From Pyropia yezoensis (Eukaryota > Rhodophyta > Bangiophyceae > Bangiales > Bangiaceae), in the NCBI GenBank assembly GCA_009829735.1, contig CM020619.1:1618590-1682589 (forward strand): a stretch of 64,000 nucleotides of DNA. The letters run 5' to 3'. Shown here piece by piece: positions 1-10,619 of the stretch. The position numbers and the translations under genes were made by a program. A model generated the notes under the pieces. That model was not told the origin of the DNA. It ran no database searches and saw nothing but the letters and a program-made list of their open reading frames with translations. Positions within the stretch are counted from its first letter, which is position 1. Each line of letters starts with the position of its first letter.

Positions 1-1452
1 ACCACGGAGTGCGTCGTCGCGCGGCGCGCGCGTCGCACACCACCGCGTCGTCGCGTGCGGGGCAGCCACCCGGGCGGCGGCGGCGGGGGGGGAGGTGGTG
101 CGGGGGGTTGGGCAGGCCGTGGCGTGTGCGGGGCGGGGACGAACCGGCGGCCAAACGGGCCCGCCAGGGCGCCCTCCATCTGCGCGGGGCCGGCGGCGGC
201 GGCTCGCAACGAGGGGGTGGGGTGGGGGCGGTGGGTGGGGGAGAGCGTGCTGGCTGTGTGAACCAGACTGGGACCGTGCAACGCCAGGGGCGTGCCACCC
301 CCTGCGCCCAGTCCGCGTTGAATACCTGGCACCCACATTTCTGTGCTCAGATCCGTCCTAGTGGGGTCTGACTGGCCGTCTTACACAAGCCGAACCCCCC
401 CTCAGAGAGGCATTCAAGCCACCTTTGCGCGAGCAGCTGAGGCACCAGCACGTGACACGTTGACGACGGTCAGCCGACGTGAAAATATACCGTCGGATAT
501 GGGTGGGTGGGTGGGTGACCCCCTCTGCGTGAATTTCTTCGAGGCGCGGGAGGTGGTGGTGGTGGAGCAGGCGGCTATCTACATACAGTACACAGCACAC
601 GCTGTGCAGGGGCAGGGGCGCGAAAATTAGGTGACAAGTCGGTGCTGACGCGAGAGGCACTGTTTGCCATCCACAGGTCTTTCGTGATCCCTTTCTGTCT
701 GCGACAAGGGGGGTGTCACTTTGAAAGCTCACACGGGCCGACTTCCAGAGGCTCAGTCGTCCCGATTCAAACCCCAAAGACTGGCAAACATGCCGCGTTT
801 GGGACACAGGGCTCGCCCTACCCGGGCGGTTCCCGCCAAATTTCAACACTTGGCCGTGACGGGTAAGTGCATACACGCAGGTATGTCTTGATACACGCGG
901 ATACACAGGTGGGGACGAGACTGCCGTGGGAGCGGGGATACAGGTAGGCCTCGACTGGTGCGGACTGCGGCACAGCGTGGTGTCGCGGACCACCTGCAGT
1001 GTCGACACTGGACATCAGACATGTCCGCCCTGGACAGCGGCCATGGTCGCCTCCATCCTCCGTCGTTAGCCGGACGCCTGCGGGCGGAAGCAACCGCGGA
1101 CAGCACCGGGGCACAAGTCGCATACAATCCCTGTCCCTACTCAACGCATCTCCTCGGGGAACCGGTGTGGGGGGGGGGGGGCGCGGAGCCGCACGACTCC
1201 CAACATACAAACATACTCGCGGCCGTCGCCCCATGTCCCGAGTCAAACCCCTCATCCAGGCGTACTCTCACACGGGCCGCCACCGGCCAAAACCGGCCAG
1301 CACGGCGGGGGAGCTCCCCCACCCCCCCCTGGCCACCCCCGCAGAATCCCGCTTCCCCAAAGACACATGATGACGCGCCAATGTAGCGGCAAACAAGAGG
1401 ACCTTCCCCCCCCCCCCCGCCCCGCCGCCCACCAACGACGCGGCAATGACCA
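1..1452. other. Non-coding or unrecognised sequence downstream of E2F
   Basis: No protein family is recognisable on either strand. The open frames here are overlapping, GC-driven and rich in Arg, Pro and Gly. There is a short GGGT tetranucleotide run near 500-520, and a TACAGTAC motif near 588-600 that is the reverse complement of part of the TGTACTGTAC motif seen at about 12.9 and 37.3 kb. Confidence 0.5.
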
Positions 1453-2980
1453 TCAGGCGAGGAGGACGTGGCCGACGGTCAGGCGTGGAGGATATGGCCG
1501 ACGCCTCCCGCATCCGCCACGCCCCCCCCCCCCGTCCCCCCGCCCCCCCGGCACCGCCCCCCGCCCCTCCCCCCCCCCGCCGCCCGACACCGCCTCAAAG
1601 ACGTCGTAGAGCTCGGCAATGCTGCGCTCTGGGGAGCGATGCACGCCGGCGGCGGCGTCGAGGCCAAAATAAAAGTCCGCTTCCGGCGGCGGGGGCGACA
1701 GCCGCATGCCGCCAAGGCCGTCCGCGTCGGCGGCCGCCGCCGAGCCCCCTACCCCCCCGGCGGCAGAGGGAGACGCGGCGGCGGCGGCGGCGGTGGTCAT
1801 CGCGCTGCCGCCGCCGCCGCCACCGCCCCGGTCGCCACCACCGCGGAGGGGGGTGGGTGTGCCAATGCCAACCGCCGCGGCAGCGGCGGTCAGGTCCGCG
1901 GGGTAGACGCCCCCGTCGACGGGGGTGCCGTACGCGCCAGCTGGGGCAAGCGCGCCGCCGGCGGCCGCCGCCCCGCGCCCCTCCCCCCGTTGTGGGGTGC
2001 GGAGCCACCTGGGCGGCGCCGCTCCCGGGTCCGCGCCCCCCTCATCTAGGCCCGACAGCCCCCCGCCTCCAGCGTCGTGCCCATAGGCCGCCCCAACAGC
2101 ATCGTGCCCCCCCCCCCAGGGTGGACGTCCCTCCCCTGCTCCTCCTCCCCCTCCTCCTCCTCCTCCTCCCCCTCCTGCTCGTCGTCCCTATCCGATGGGT
2201 CCTCCCCGCCCTGCGAGACGAGCAGACACTCAATGGGCCCGTTGGTAGACCGCACACGGATCTCATGCCGCCGCGACGCGTCGGCGCCGGCGACCCCCCC
2301 CCCCCCGGCGGCCCCGTCGGGCTCGCCCTCCACGTCGGGCACCTCCAGCTCCGTCCCGTGGGGGGCCTTAATCGCAATGAGGGTGTCCCCGCGGAGTTCG
2401 CTGATCGACAGAATATCCGCGTGCGTGACGTACGCGTAGCCCGAGCCGTGGTCCCCCGACGACATGTCCCGCAGCCGCCCCTGCAGGTGCCCAATGCGGC
2501 TGTCAATGGTCGCCTCCTCCGCCGCCAGGGCTGCCAGCTCCGCACGGAGCGCCGCCAGCTCCGCGTCCCGCTCGGCGGTGCTCACGCCCGCGGCGTCGCC
2601 GCCACTGCCGCCGGCGGCCGCCGCCGGGTCGCCCCCCCCCCCCCCCCCCCCCCCCAACCACCACCACCGCCGCCGCCGCCGCCGCTGCCACCGCCGACGC
2701 CGACGCCACCGTCCGCCCCCCCCCCGGCGGCACCGCCGCCGTCGGCGGCCGCCTCTGAGCTCCACCGGATGTTGTTCTTGGACTTTTTCTCAATCACCCC
2801 AATGCCCTCGAGCACGTTGGTGATGTCATAGATGCGCCGCTTTTGGACCTGCAGGCTCACCGCCGCGGCGTTGAGGTCCAGCGCCCCGTCCGCCGACGCC
2901 TTGAGGAGGTTGACAAACTTGGTCGTCAGCAGGCCCAGCGACGAGTCGTACCGCCCGCCGGGCACCGCCACCGCCGTCAT
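1453..2980 (-). CDS. E2F: E2F-family transcription factor, split over three frames at C/G homopolymers
   Basis: This is an E2F-type cell-cycle regulator that would bind DNA as a heterodimer with DP in the nucleus. The winged-helix domain (about 2754-2960) carries [17 protein letters not shown] and the [22 protein letters not shown]-contact helix. A heptad-like coiled coil (about 2465-2570) and a marked-box dimerisation region (about 2210-2440, with the strands [21 protein letters not shown] and [11 protein letters not shown]) follow in a second frame. A third frame (about 1600-1690) encodes FYFGLD and SIAELYDVF, which resembles the pocket-protein-binding transactivation motif. The frame changes fall at a 24-C run (2632-2655) and near an 11-C run (2107-2117). 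The ATG at 2980 is the first Met in the DNA-binding frame; an Ala/Pro-rich N-terminus may extend upstream. The family call is secure for the DNA-binding domain; the exact gene model is not. Confidence 0.85.
2632..2655. repeat. 24-nt C run inside E2F
   Basis: An uninterrupted poly-C tract. The winged-helix domain is encoded on its 5' side (minus strand) in one frame and the coiled coil on its 3' side in another, so the break in the gene lies here. Confidence 0.9.
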
Positions 2981-3828
2981 GTCCGCCGCCACCGCCGCCG
3001 CGACAGAGGGGCGGCCGCCCGCGGCGGCGGCGGGGCGGGCCGGTGGTGGTGGTGGTGGTAGGGGTGGGGGTGGTGGTGCGACGGCGGGGGGGGGCGCCGG
3101 AGGGGGGGGGGGGGGGGGGGGGGGGGCGCCGAGCGGCAGCCGCCGCGTGGGCCCGCCCGCCCGCCCGGCCGCCGTGGCCGGCAGCGCCGCCGCTGCAGCC
3201 GCCGCCGCGGCGGCTGCGGCCGCCGCGCCCGCGCCGCCGCCGCCGCCGCCGCTGCCGCCGCCGGCGGCGGCGGTTGTCACCCGCGCTGCCGCCGCGGCGG
3301 CCGCCGCAGTGGAGCTGGGGCGGCTCCGCTTGGCGGGGCCGCCGCCCCACCCAGCAGCCCCCACCGCCGACGCTGCCGCCGCCGCCGCCGCCGCCGCCGC
3401 CGCTGCCGCTGCCGCCGCCGAGGCGCCACCGCCGACGCCGCTGCCGCTGCCGCTGCCGCCGCCGCCACCAGCACCAGCACCAGCTGCCCGTCGAGCGCCG
3501 CCCCCCCCCCCCTGCCTACCGCCGCCGCCACGGGTGGGGTGGGGGTGCCCCCGCCCGTCGCCGCCGCGGCCGCGCTTGAGCCCCGCCAACGCTTGGGCGC
3601 CGGCGAGATCCGCGGTGGCCGGCCCGACGGCCGGCAGCGGCGGCGGCGGCGACGGCGAGCGGCGGGGGGGGGCGGGGGACGACGACGACGCCGCCGCCGT
3701 CGGCGGGGGGGTTGGGGGGGGGGGGGGGGAGGAGGCGGAGGAGGAGAAGACTGCCGGCCGCCAGGGGAGGACCGCCGCAAAGTGCCTGCGGCTGCCCGCG
3801 GCGGGCGTGGGGGGGGGGCGGCGGGTGG

Positions 3829-3900
3829 TGGTGGTGCGGGTGCGGGTGCGGGTGCGGGTGCGGGTGAGGGTGGGGGCGGGGGTGGGGGTGGGGGTGGCAA
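3829..3900 (+). repeat. GGGTGC / GGGGGT tandem array
   Basis: Consecutive GGGTGC hexamers grade into GGGGGT hexamers on the plus strand. The regularly spaced G runs meet the sequence rule for G-quadruplex formation. Confidence 0.75.
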
Positions 3901-4344
3901 CGACGACGGCGGCGTGGCGGCGGGGGGGGGGGGGGCGCGGGTGGGGGGCATGCCGCGGGAGGAAACGATGGGGGGGGGGGGGGGGGGGGGTTATCGGGTC
4001 AGCGGCCACCACACCCCCCCACCGTGGCGGCCGCCGCGGCGGGTTTGCGCGGGACCGTTGCCGTCCCCGCCGCGACGGGCGCCTGCCTGCGTGCCTGGCC
4101 GCCGCGGGACACCCCACCCCCCCCCCCCCCCCCCTCCCCCCTCTCCCCCAACGCGACCCGTCGAGCCACCACCACCAGCACCACCACGCCACCACCACCA
4201 CACCACCCCCCCCAACCCCCCCCTCCACACCACCCTAGGGGCTTGCTGCCCGCCTGGCACACACACACCACACACCACCAACGACCACACTCCCCCCCGT
4301 AGCCGTGTGCCGTGCCCCCCCTCCCGGTGATGCAACGAGCAGAG

Positions 4345-4450
4345 GGGAGGGGAGGGGAGGGGAGGGAGGGGGGGTGGGTGGGGGTGGGGGTGGGGGTGGG
4401 GGTGGGGGTGGGGGTGGGGCGGGGGGTGGGATTGGGGGCGGGGGGGGGGG
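4345..4450 (+). repeat. GGGGA / GGGGTG tandem array
   Basis: About 100 nt of GGGGA repeats followed by GGGGTG repeats on the plus strand. It is a second strong G-quadruplex candidate, upstream of both divergent genes. Confidence 0.75.
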
Positions 4451-5422
4451 GTGGCGGCGGCGCGCCGCTGGGAGCGCGGGAAAAAACACACAAGGACGCG
4501 GGGGGTGCCCCGCCGACGGCGGCAGTGGCAGTGGCAATGGGGAGAGCGATACAAACAGGCAGTGTAGGGGTGTGGTGGTGGTGGTGGGCGGGGGGGGGGA
4601 GGCGGGGGGCGGCCGGTTGGGGGGGACAGGACCAGACACCAAGGGATTGGCAAAGGCGGGGGTGGGGGGGTGGCGTCGTCGCGCCAACGGCACAAGCGCG
4701 CGGCGAAACACACACACCCCCCCCCCCCCCCCACCCTCACCCCCCCCCCCCCCCCCACTCAGACGGCGGGTCCGCAACCAAAAGAAAAAGGAAAAGAGAA
4801 AAAAAGGAAAGAAAAAAAAAAAGGCGGGGGCGGGGAAAACCAAGCCTGCGCCCGGCCGCCCGTGCCCCCCTCTCCACAGAACAAGCCCCGCACGGCGGGG
4901 GCCGCTCCCCGCGCCCCCCCCCCTCCCGGCCGGCCGGCCGGCGGGGACCGCCACCGTCGGGGGGCGCCGCCGCCAGCGGCCGGCGGGGCAGCGGGCCGTC
5001 CCGCGCCAACGATGATGCGCGGGCGGCAGGTCCCCCCCGCGCGGGGGGCGCGCCCCCCCCCCCCCCCCCCCCCTCCTCCCCCCAGCGGCGTCTAGAGGGG
5101 GGGGGGGGGGCGGGGGCGCCCGCCAACCAACACGCCACCAACCGACCAACCACAGCACCCTTGCTTCAGAGGGGGAGCGCGTGTGCGGGCCAGTGTGCAC
5201 CCAGGCACGGGGGGGGGGGGGGGAGGGGGTTTCTGGGGGGGTGGGGGGGGAGGGGTGGGGGGGGTGGGGGTGGGGCGTCGCGCTCCCCGCCGATTCTCGC
5301 GCCTTTTTTCTTTTCTTTTTTTTCTTCGCCGCCCCCCCTCTTGCCCATCCGCCCCGCGCCTCGTTGCGCGCGGCGCGGCTGCAGCGCAGCGCGGTCGCGC
5401 TCCCCGCCGTCGCTGCCCCGAT

Positions 5423-5423
<1 letters not shown>

Positions 5424-5461
<38 letters not shown>
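5424..5461 (+). repeat. 38-nt uninterrupted G run
   Basis: A single homopolymer of 38 G. The length in the assembly is unlikely to be exact, because such runs are poorly resolved by all sequencing chemistries. Confidence 0.85.
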
Positions 5462-5462
<1 letters not shown>

Positions 5463-6240
5463 GTTTCGGGCACACCTTTTGGCCCCGTGGACCTGGATTT
5501 CCCCGGTGGGGCGCGTCCAAAAAAAAAAAGAAAGGGCCGCCACCTCCAGTGGTAAGTAGATCCTACAAAGTACGGAAAACAAAGAGTAATCGCCTTTGGA
5601 GGGGGGACATGGTTGCGCCCTGTGCGGTGGCCACCCCGGCCGGGCGGTCCAGACGGGGGTGTGAGCCCCGACGCGCGCGCGGGTGACTCTGCCACGTCGA
5701 TCGGCTGCGCGACGCGCAGCGCAGCGAGAGGGTGTGTGGACGCCCACCACCCCCACACCCCCACCACCCGCAGCCACACCCCCACCACCCGCACCACCCG
5801 CAGCCACCCCCACCACCACCTCCCCCTCCCCCGACGCCTTTGCCTATTCCCCCGTCCCCCCGGAGCACCCCCCTTTTCCCCCCCCCCCCTCCCCCCTCTT
5901 CTTCTCCACATCTCTGCCGGCGGCACGTCACGGCCGGTGGGGCGGGTCCCTCTCGCACGTTGTGACCGGCGGGGCGGCTCCCTGCCGTGGGCGCCGTCGA
6001 CCGCCGTGGGGCCGTGGCGTGGTCCTGCCTGCGCCCCGCGCGGTGCCGCCGCCGCGCCCCTCTCTCCCCTCTCCTCTGCGGCGACACTCGGCTGCGGCGG
6101 CTGCCGCCTTTTCCTGTGCCGCGGGGGCCCCCACTGGGTCGTCGCGCCACGCCCCTGACGCGGGTGCGGCTACCCCCCCCCCCGCCCCCTTCCCCTCTCG
6201 TCTACCCCACCCTTTTTCCGTCTCTCCCCCCCGCCCTTCC

Positions 6241-6280
6241 TTTTTTTTTTTTTTTTTTTTTTTTTGGGGGGGGGGGGGGG
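6241..6280 (+). repeat. T25-G15 homopolymer pair just upstream of BRE1
   Basis: Twenty-five T followed directly by fifteen G, ending about 70 nt before the BRE1 ATG. It may be a retained poly-T insertion or a promoter/5'UTR tract; its function cannot be read from sequence. Confidence 0.7.
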
Positions 6281-6350
6281 TTGTGGCGCGGCTGCCTGGC
6301 GTTCTGCGTATGCGCCCCCCCCCTCGTCCCCCCCGCTGTGGGGCCGCGGC

Positions 6351-9300
6351 ATGAGCAGCGCCAAGCGGGGGCGCCCCGGCCCGCCGCCGTCGCCGCCCGC
6401 CCCCGGCCGGCCGGCCAAGGCCAGCCGCGTCGCGTCGCCCGCCGACGCTCCCGCCGACGCTGCCACCACCGCGGCCCCGCCGTCACCGTCGCCGCCGCGA
6501 CCGCTGTCGCCGTCGCTGACGTTGCCAAACGGCGGGGGCGGGAGCGGGGGCGACGGCGGGGGCGGCGGCGGGGGCGGGGGGACCTCCTCCCGCCGGCGTG
6601 GCGGCGTCGGCGGCGGGGGCGACCGCCACGGCCACGAAACGGATACGGCGATTGGCGGGGACGACGGCAGCAACGTGCGGGAGCCGCCCGTCGCCTCGGC
6701 GCTGCCGCTGACCGGCTCGGCGGCCGCGGCGGTTGACGCCGACATGGAAGTGGACGCGTCCTCTGCCGAGGGGGGGGGGGAGGCTGCCACCGTTGACCCG
6801 GTCGCGGCGTCGCCAGTGGTGGCGGCGGCCATGGAGGCGCTGGACGCGGCGGCGCTCGGGGGGGGGGGGGAGGCTGAAATGTGCGTCGGCCTGGTGAGGG
6901 GCTCCCTTTCCTCGCTTTCATCTACGTTTTTGGGGGTGGCGAACGGCGTTTGTGTGTTGGAGGGGGGTGCGCCTGTGCTTGGCGCGCTGTTGCTGACCCG
7001 CCTGTCCGCTCTGCTCCCTCCGTGCTGGACGGCTCGCTCTTTGTCCTTGTTCCGCCCTTGCCCGCCCTCCCCCGACCCCTTCCCTCCCGCTCCCAACTGA
7101 CAGAAAAACTCTGCTTTCTCAACGGGCCTCTTTGGCCGCCGCCACTGCTGCCGCCGCTATCCGCCAGGCAGCACTCGAAGAGAACGCCACGGACCTGGCC
7201 GCCCGCACGAAGGGTGCGGCCGCCACCGCCGCCGCCTCTGTCTATGCCCTCTCCGCTGCGCGGCAGGACCTGGCGCTCTCTCTCTCGCGGGTGGGCGACG
7301 GGGAGCTGGACGCGGCCGCCGGAGATGATGAAGCCACCCCCTTTTCCACCGCCGCCCTCGTCATGCGGGGCGACGCGTCCATGGCCGAAGCGGCCGAGGC
7401 GACGGCCGCTGCCGTACGGCGGCTGCTGAGCCGGCTAGTGATGGCCGTCCAGGAAGCGTCGGCCGGGGCGGCCGGCAACGGTGCCGGGGCGCGGCCGCCA
7501 CTCTCCCCCGGTGCTTCCGCGGCGGTGGCAGACGTGCTCGCCACCCGCTTGCGGGACGCAGAGGACCACTCGGAGATGCTCCGAGCTGCGGACGAGGTGC
7601 TCCGTTCTAACGTGGAGGCTGCGCGGGAGGACGCCGACGCAACTGCGTCGGAGCTGGCACTGCGGCGGAACCAGGTGGTCAAGCTGGCGCTGACGCTTGC
7701 GGGTGTTGCACCGGGGGCGGGGGGGAAGGGCGCCCCAGGCGGGGAGGGGGGTGCCTCCACCCCTGCTTCTGCCGCAGCGGCGGCGACGGCTGCCTCTGCT
7801 GCCGCCGCGGGCGAGGGGGACCCAGATGGTGGTGGCGGCGGGGCTGGCGCGCCCGTGGCCATGGACACTGACACCGCGGGTGCCGCCGGGGACGCCCCCG
7901 CTGGCCCACCAGCCCCCGACTTGTCTGTGGCTGCGCATCTGGCGGCGGTGGAGGCGTCCAACAAGGAGCTCCGCTCCATTGCCGCTGCCCGCCTGGCCGA
8001 GCTGGGTGCCGCCCTTGAGGCCACCCGCGCGCTCGCCGTCAGCGCCGAGCGTGACGCGGGTAGCCGTGACCGCCTCCGCTCGGCAGAGGTCCTGGGCTCC
8101 CGCTTGTACCAAGCAATGGAGCACTCGCTGACCAATCTGGCGCTCGCCCAGCGGGAGTGGCAGACCGCCCGTGCGGCTGCTGTCGATGCGCGCGGGACGG
8201 CGGCGTCGGCGGCGGCGGCCGAGCTCAAAGACCTCCGCACGTCGACGGAGCAGCGGGCCGCGTCGCTGTCGTCGGCACTGGGGGACGCCCTCCGAGGGGC
8301 CGAGGCCGCCAAAGCGGCGCGCGACCGCCTAAACCTCACCTACGAGGCACGCAAGCTGGAAGCTGCCTCCGACCGGGGCGCCGCCGACACAGAGGTGGTG
8401 CTGGAGCGGGCATCTGAGCGGCAGACGGCGTTGCAGGCCGAGGTGGCACGCCTTACCGCGCGCCTCACCGAGCGGCAGCAGCTGGGGGAGGCGGCGGCGG
8501 CCAAGCTTGCGGCTAGCAAGCTAGACACGTCTGAGGAGGTGCAGGCACGCCTCCGGCGGGAGCTGGACGAGGCCAAGGCGGCGTCGGACTCTCTCATCTC
8601 CGAGGTAGAGGCCTTGTCGTCCACCCTGTCCACCGTTGAGGCGCACAACGCCACCCTCTCTGACCGGCTGTCGGCAAAAGAGTCGACGCTTTCGTCTGTC
8701 ATGTCGGACCGCCTCAAGATGCGACAGGCGGTGGTGGCCATCACCGCCGAGCAGACGGGGCTGGCCGCCGCTGTCGATGCGTCGGCCACCCGTCTGGCGG
8801 GGGTGTCGGCGTCGATCGCGGCGGCGCGCAAGGCGGCCGCCGACGCCACCGCTGCGGCCATGCGGTCTGCCGCAGACGGCTCTGCGGTGGCAGCGGCGGG
8901 GCGGGCCGCCACCGCCGCCGCTGACGGGGACGTGGCGACCGCGCGGGCGGCGGCGGCGGAGCGGGACGAGCTCCGCCGCTCCCGCGACGCGGCCGCTGCC
9001 CGCGCCGACGGCGCGGCCGCGGCGGTGGCGACCTCGACCGCCGCGCGGCGGCGGGCCGAGGAAGCCCTTGCGGCGGCCACGGCGCGGGTGGCGGCGCTCG
9101 AGGCGGCCGCCGCGGGCGGCGGAATGGGTGGGATGGGGGGGCGCGACGGCGACGGCTCGGGCGACCCGTCTGCCGCGCCGCCGGACGCCCTCGGCGGTTC
9201 GGTTGGGGGGGGCGCAGACGCTGGGGTGCCCAGGCGAGGTGGGAGTGGCGACAGCAGCCCCGGCGGGTCGGGTGGTTCGCCAGCGCGGCGGCGCGCCGCG

Positions 9301-9807
9301 TCCCCGTCGTCGCCGTCCTTGTCGCCGCCGGTGGGTAGCGGCGGCGGACGCGGGCGGGAGCGGGAGCGCGACCGCGACCGTGACCGCGACCGTGACCGCG
9401 ACCGCGACCGCGACCGTGACCGCGACCGTGACCGCGACCGTGACCGCGACCGGGGGGACCGAGGGGATCACGACCGCGATGCCGCCCGCGACCGCCGCGG
9501 CAGCGGCAGCGGCGGCGGCGGCGGCGGGCGCGACCGGCCACGGCACGGGCGTGGGGAGCGGGGCGGTGGCGGCCGCGGGCGGACCCCCCCGCTGCCGCCC
9601 GCCAAGCGGGAGGAGCTGATTGCCGAGCTCCGCCGCAAGCTCCACTGCTCGGTGGTGACGACGGCGCCCAAGTCGGTCGTCCTTCTCCGGTGTGGCCACC
9701 TCTTCTCCCAGCAGTGCGTGTCGGAGCTCATTGCGGGGCGCAACCGCAAGTGTCCGCTGTGCAAAACCAGCTTTGGTCACGATGACGTGCGAGGGGTGTC
9801 GCTTTGA
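6351..9807 (+). CDS. BRE1: Bre1-like E3 ubiquitin ligase (H2B), one intron 6881-7103, C-terminal RING lacking two zinc ligands
   Basis: Bre1/RNF20 proteins monoubiquitinate histone H2B with Rad6 in the nucleus. Exon 1 (6351-6880) opens with MSSAKRGRPGPPPSP and exon 2 (7104-9807) continues the coiled coil. The junction completes codon AT|A and gives GEAEIKTLLSQRASL. The donor is GTGCGT and the acceptor ACAG. The protein of about 1,078 residues is mostly Ala/Glu/Arg-rich coiled coil (7105-9110), as in the family (roughly 700-1,000 residues). An Arg-Asp dipeptide repeat (9367-9462) then precedes the C-terminal RING, which starts at LHCSVV and ends with RNRKCPLCKTSFGHDDVRG. The RING has Val at ligand 2 (C-S-V-V) and Ser at ligand 5 (CGHLFSQQC), both belonging to zinc site 1. 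Zinc site 2 (Cys, His, Cys, Cys) is intact. The ATG is preceded by a T25G15 tract. Confidence 0.85.
6881..7103 (+). other. BRE1: BRE1 intron
   Basis: A 223-nt intron inferred from a GTGCGT donor, a CAACTGACAG acceptor and restoration of the coiled-coil frame across the join. A GTGAGG donor 13 nt downstream looks good by itself but gives the wrong frame. Confidence 0.7.
9367..9462 (+). repeat. CGCGAC/CGTGAC hexanucleotide repeat coding for Arg-Asp
   Basis: About 16 hexamers in frame, encoding an (RD)n stretch just before the RING domain of BRE1. Confidence 0.9.
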
Positions 9808-10619
9808 GGTGGAGGGCCTGGGGGAGGAGGGGGGGGTAGGGCGGTTGGTGAGGGAGGAGGGGGGGGAGGAGCCGCATGGGGGGCAGGGGGGGGGGCGGGG
9901 GGGGTGTGGGCGAGGAGGAGGAGAAAGGCTCTTGGGGGGGCCTCAGGGGTATGGGAGCGCGTGGGGGGGGGGGGGGGGCGATGGGGGGGGGGGGGTTGGG
10001 CGGAGAAAAACGGCCAGTCCTGTAGTCGTGGTGGGCGGCCGCGCACACGCGCCGGTGAGCGCTGGCGAGGGAAGGGGGCGGGGGCCCGGGGGGGGGGGGC
10101 ACAGCCTCCAGACGCAGCCTCCCCGCCTTGTGGCGGCACCGCGCGACGCCGGTGGCGGCGGTCGGCGGCGGCGCCCACCAACCAGCCACCCCGGCCGCCC
10201 CCACCGCTCCTCCGCCGCCACCGCCGCTCCCGCTGCCGCTGCCGCTGCCGCTGCAGCCTCACCTTCGCCGCAGCCGCCGCCGCGGCCACCGCATGCAGCC
10301 GGGGGTGCCCCGACGCACCAGCGCGCACGTACGGTACACGGAAGACGACAGAGAGAGAAAAAAAAAAAAAAGAAAGAAGAGAAGAGACGTTGCCGCCCGC
10401 GCGCCGCCGGGCGATGCGCGCCGTGTGGACCCCGCCGCCACCGCCCCCCCCCCCCCCCGCCCCGTTCCCCCCCCCCCCCTCGACCCCTTGCGCGGACGCC
10501 CAGCGCTGCGATGGGCGACCGGCAGCGGCTGCGCACACCCCCCTTGCCCCTCCCCCCCCTCCCAAACCCCGCCAGAGCACACATCTGCTGCCCCCCCCCC
10601 TTCCCCTCGGGCAGCGCGC
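9808..10619. other. Convergent spacer between BRE1 and the Rsa3-like gene
   Basis: G-rich and C-rich low-complexity sequence with a purine tract (about 10350-10390). No conserved protein is seen; it should contain both 3' ends. Confidence 0.55.

Larger units (their letters stand above)
2981..6350. other. Extremely G-rich divergent spacer between E2F and BRE1
   Basis: The spacer lies between E2F (minus) and BRE1 (plus) and should hold both promoters. The part next to E2F (2981 to about 3950) is low-complexity GCC/GCG sequence that stays open in the E2F frame and could encode an Ala/Pro/Gly-rich N-terminus with a PAKRSRP patch, but it has no ATG in that frame upstream of 2980. The rest is dominated by G runs (3102-3126, 3970-3990, 5424-5461), (GGGTGC)n and (GGGGTG)n arrays and purine tracts. 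Long open frames here are composition artefacts. Confidence 0.6.

Noticed and set aside
1446..4238. Two long plus-strand frames (461 and 468 codons) opposite E2F
   Set aside because: Pro/Arg/Ala-rich translations of GC repeats antisense to a conserved E2F; no domain and no conserved start.
4235..5926. 563-codon minus-strand frame in the E2F/BRE1 spacer
   Set aside because: Starts at a non-ATG codon and consists of poly-Pro, poly-Gly and Phe/Lys tracts from homopolymers.
6893..6898. GTGAGG as the BRE1 intron donor
   Set aside because: It looks better than GTGCGT by consensus but leaves the wrong phase for the downstream coiled-coil frame.
8521..9780. 419-codon minus-strand frame opposite BRE1
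   Set aside because: Mirror of the coiled-coil codons; a Val-rich run arises from the Arg-Asp repeat read backwards.
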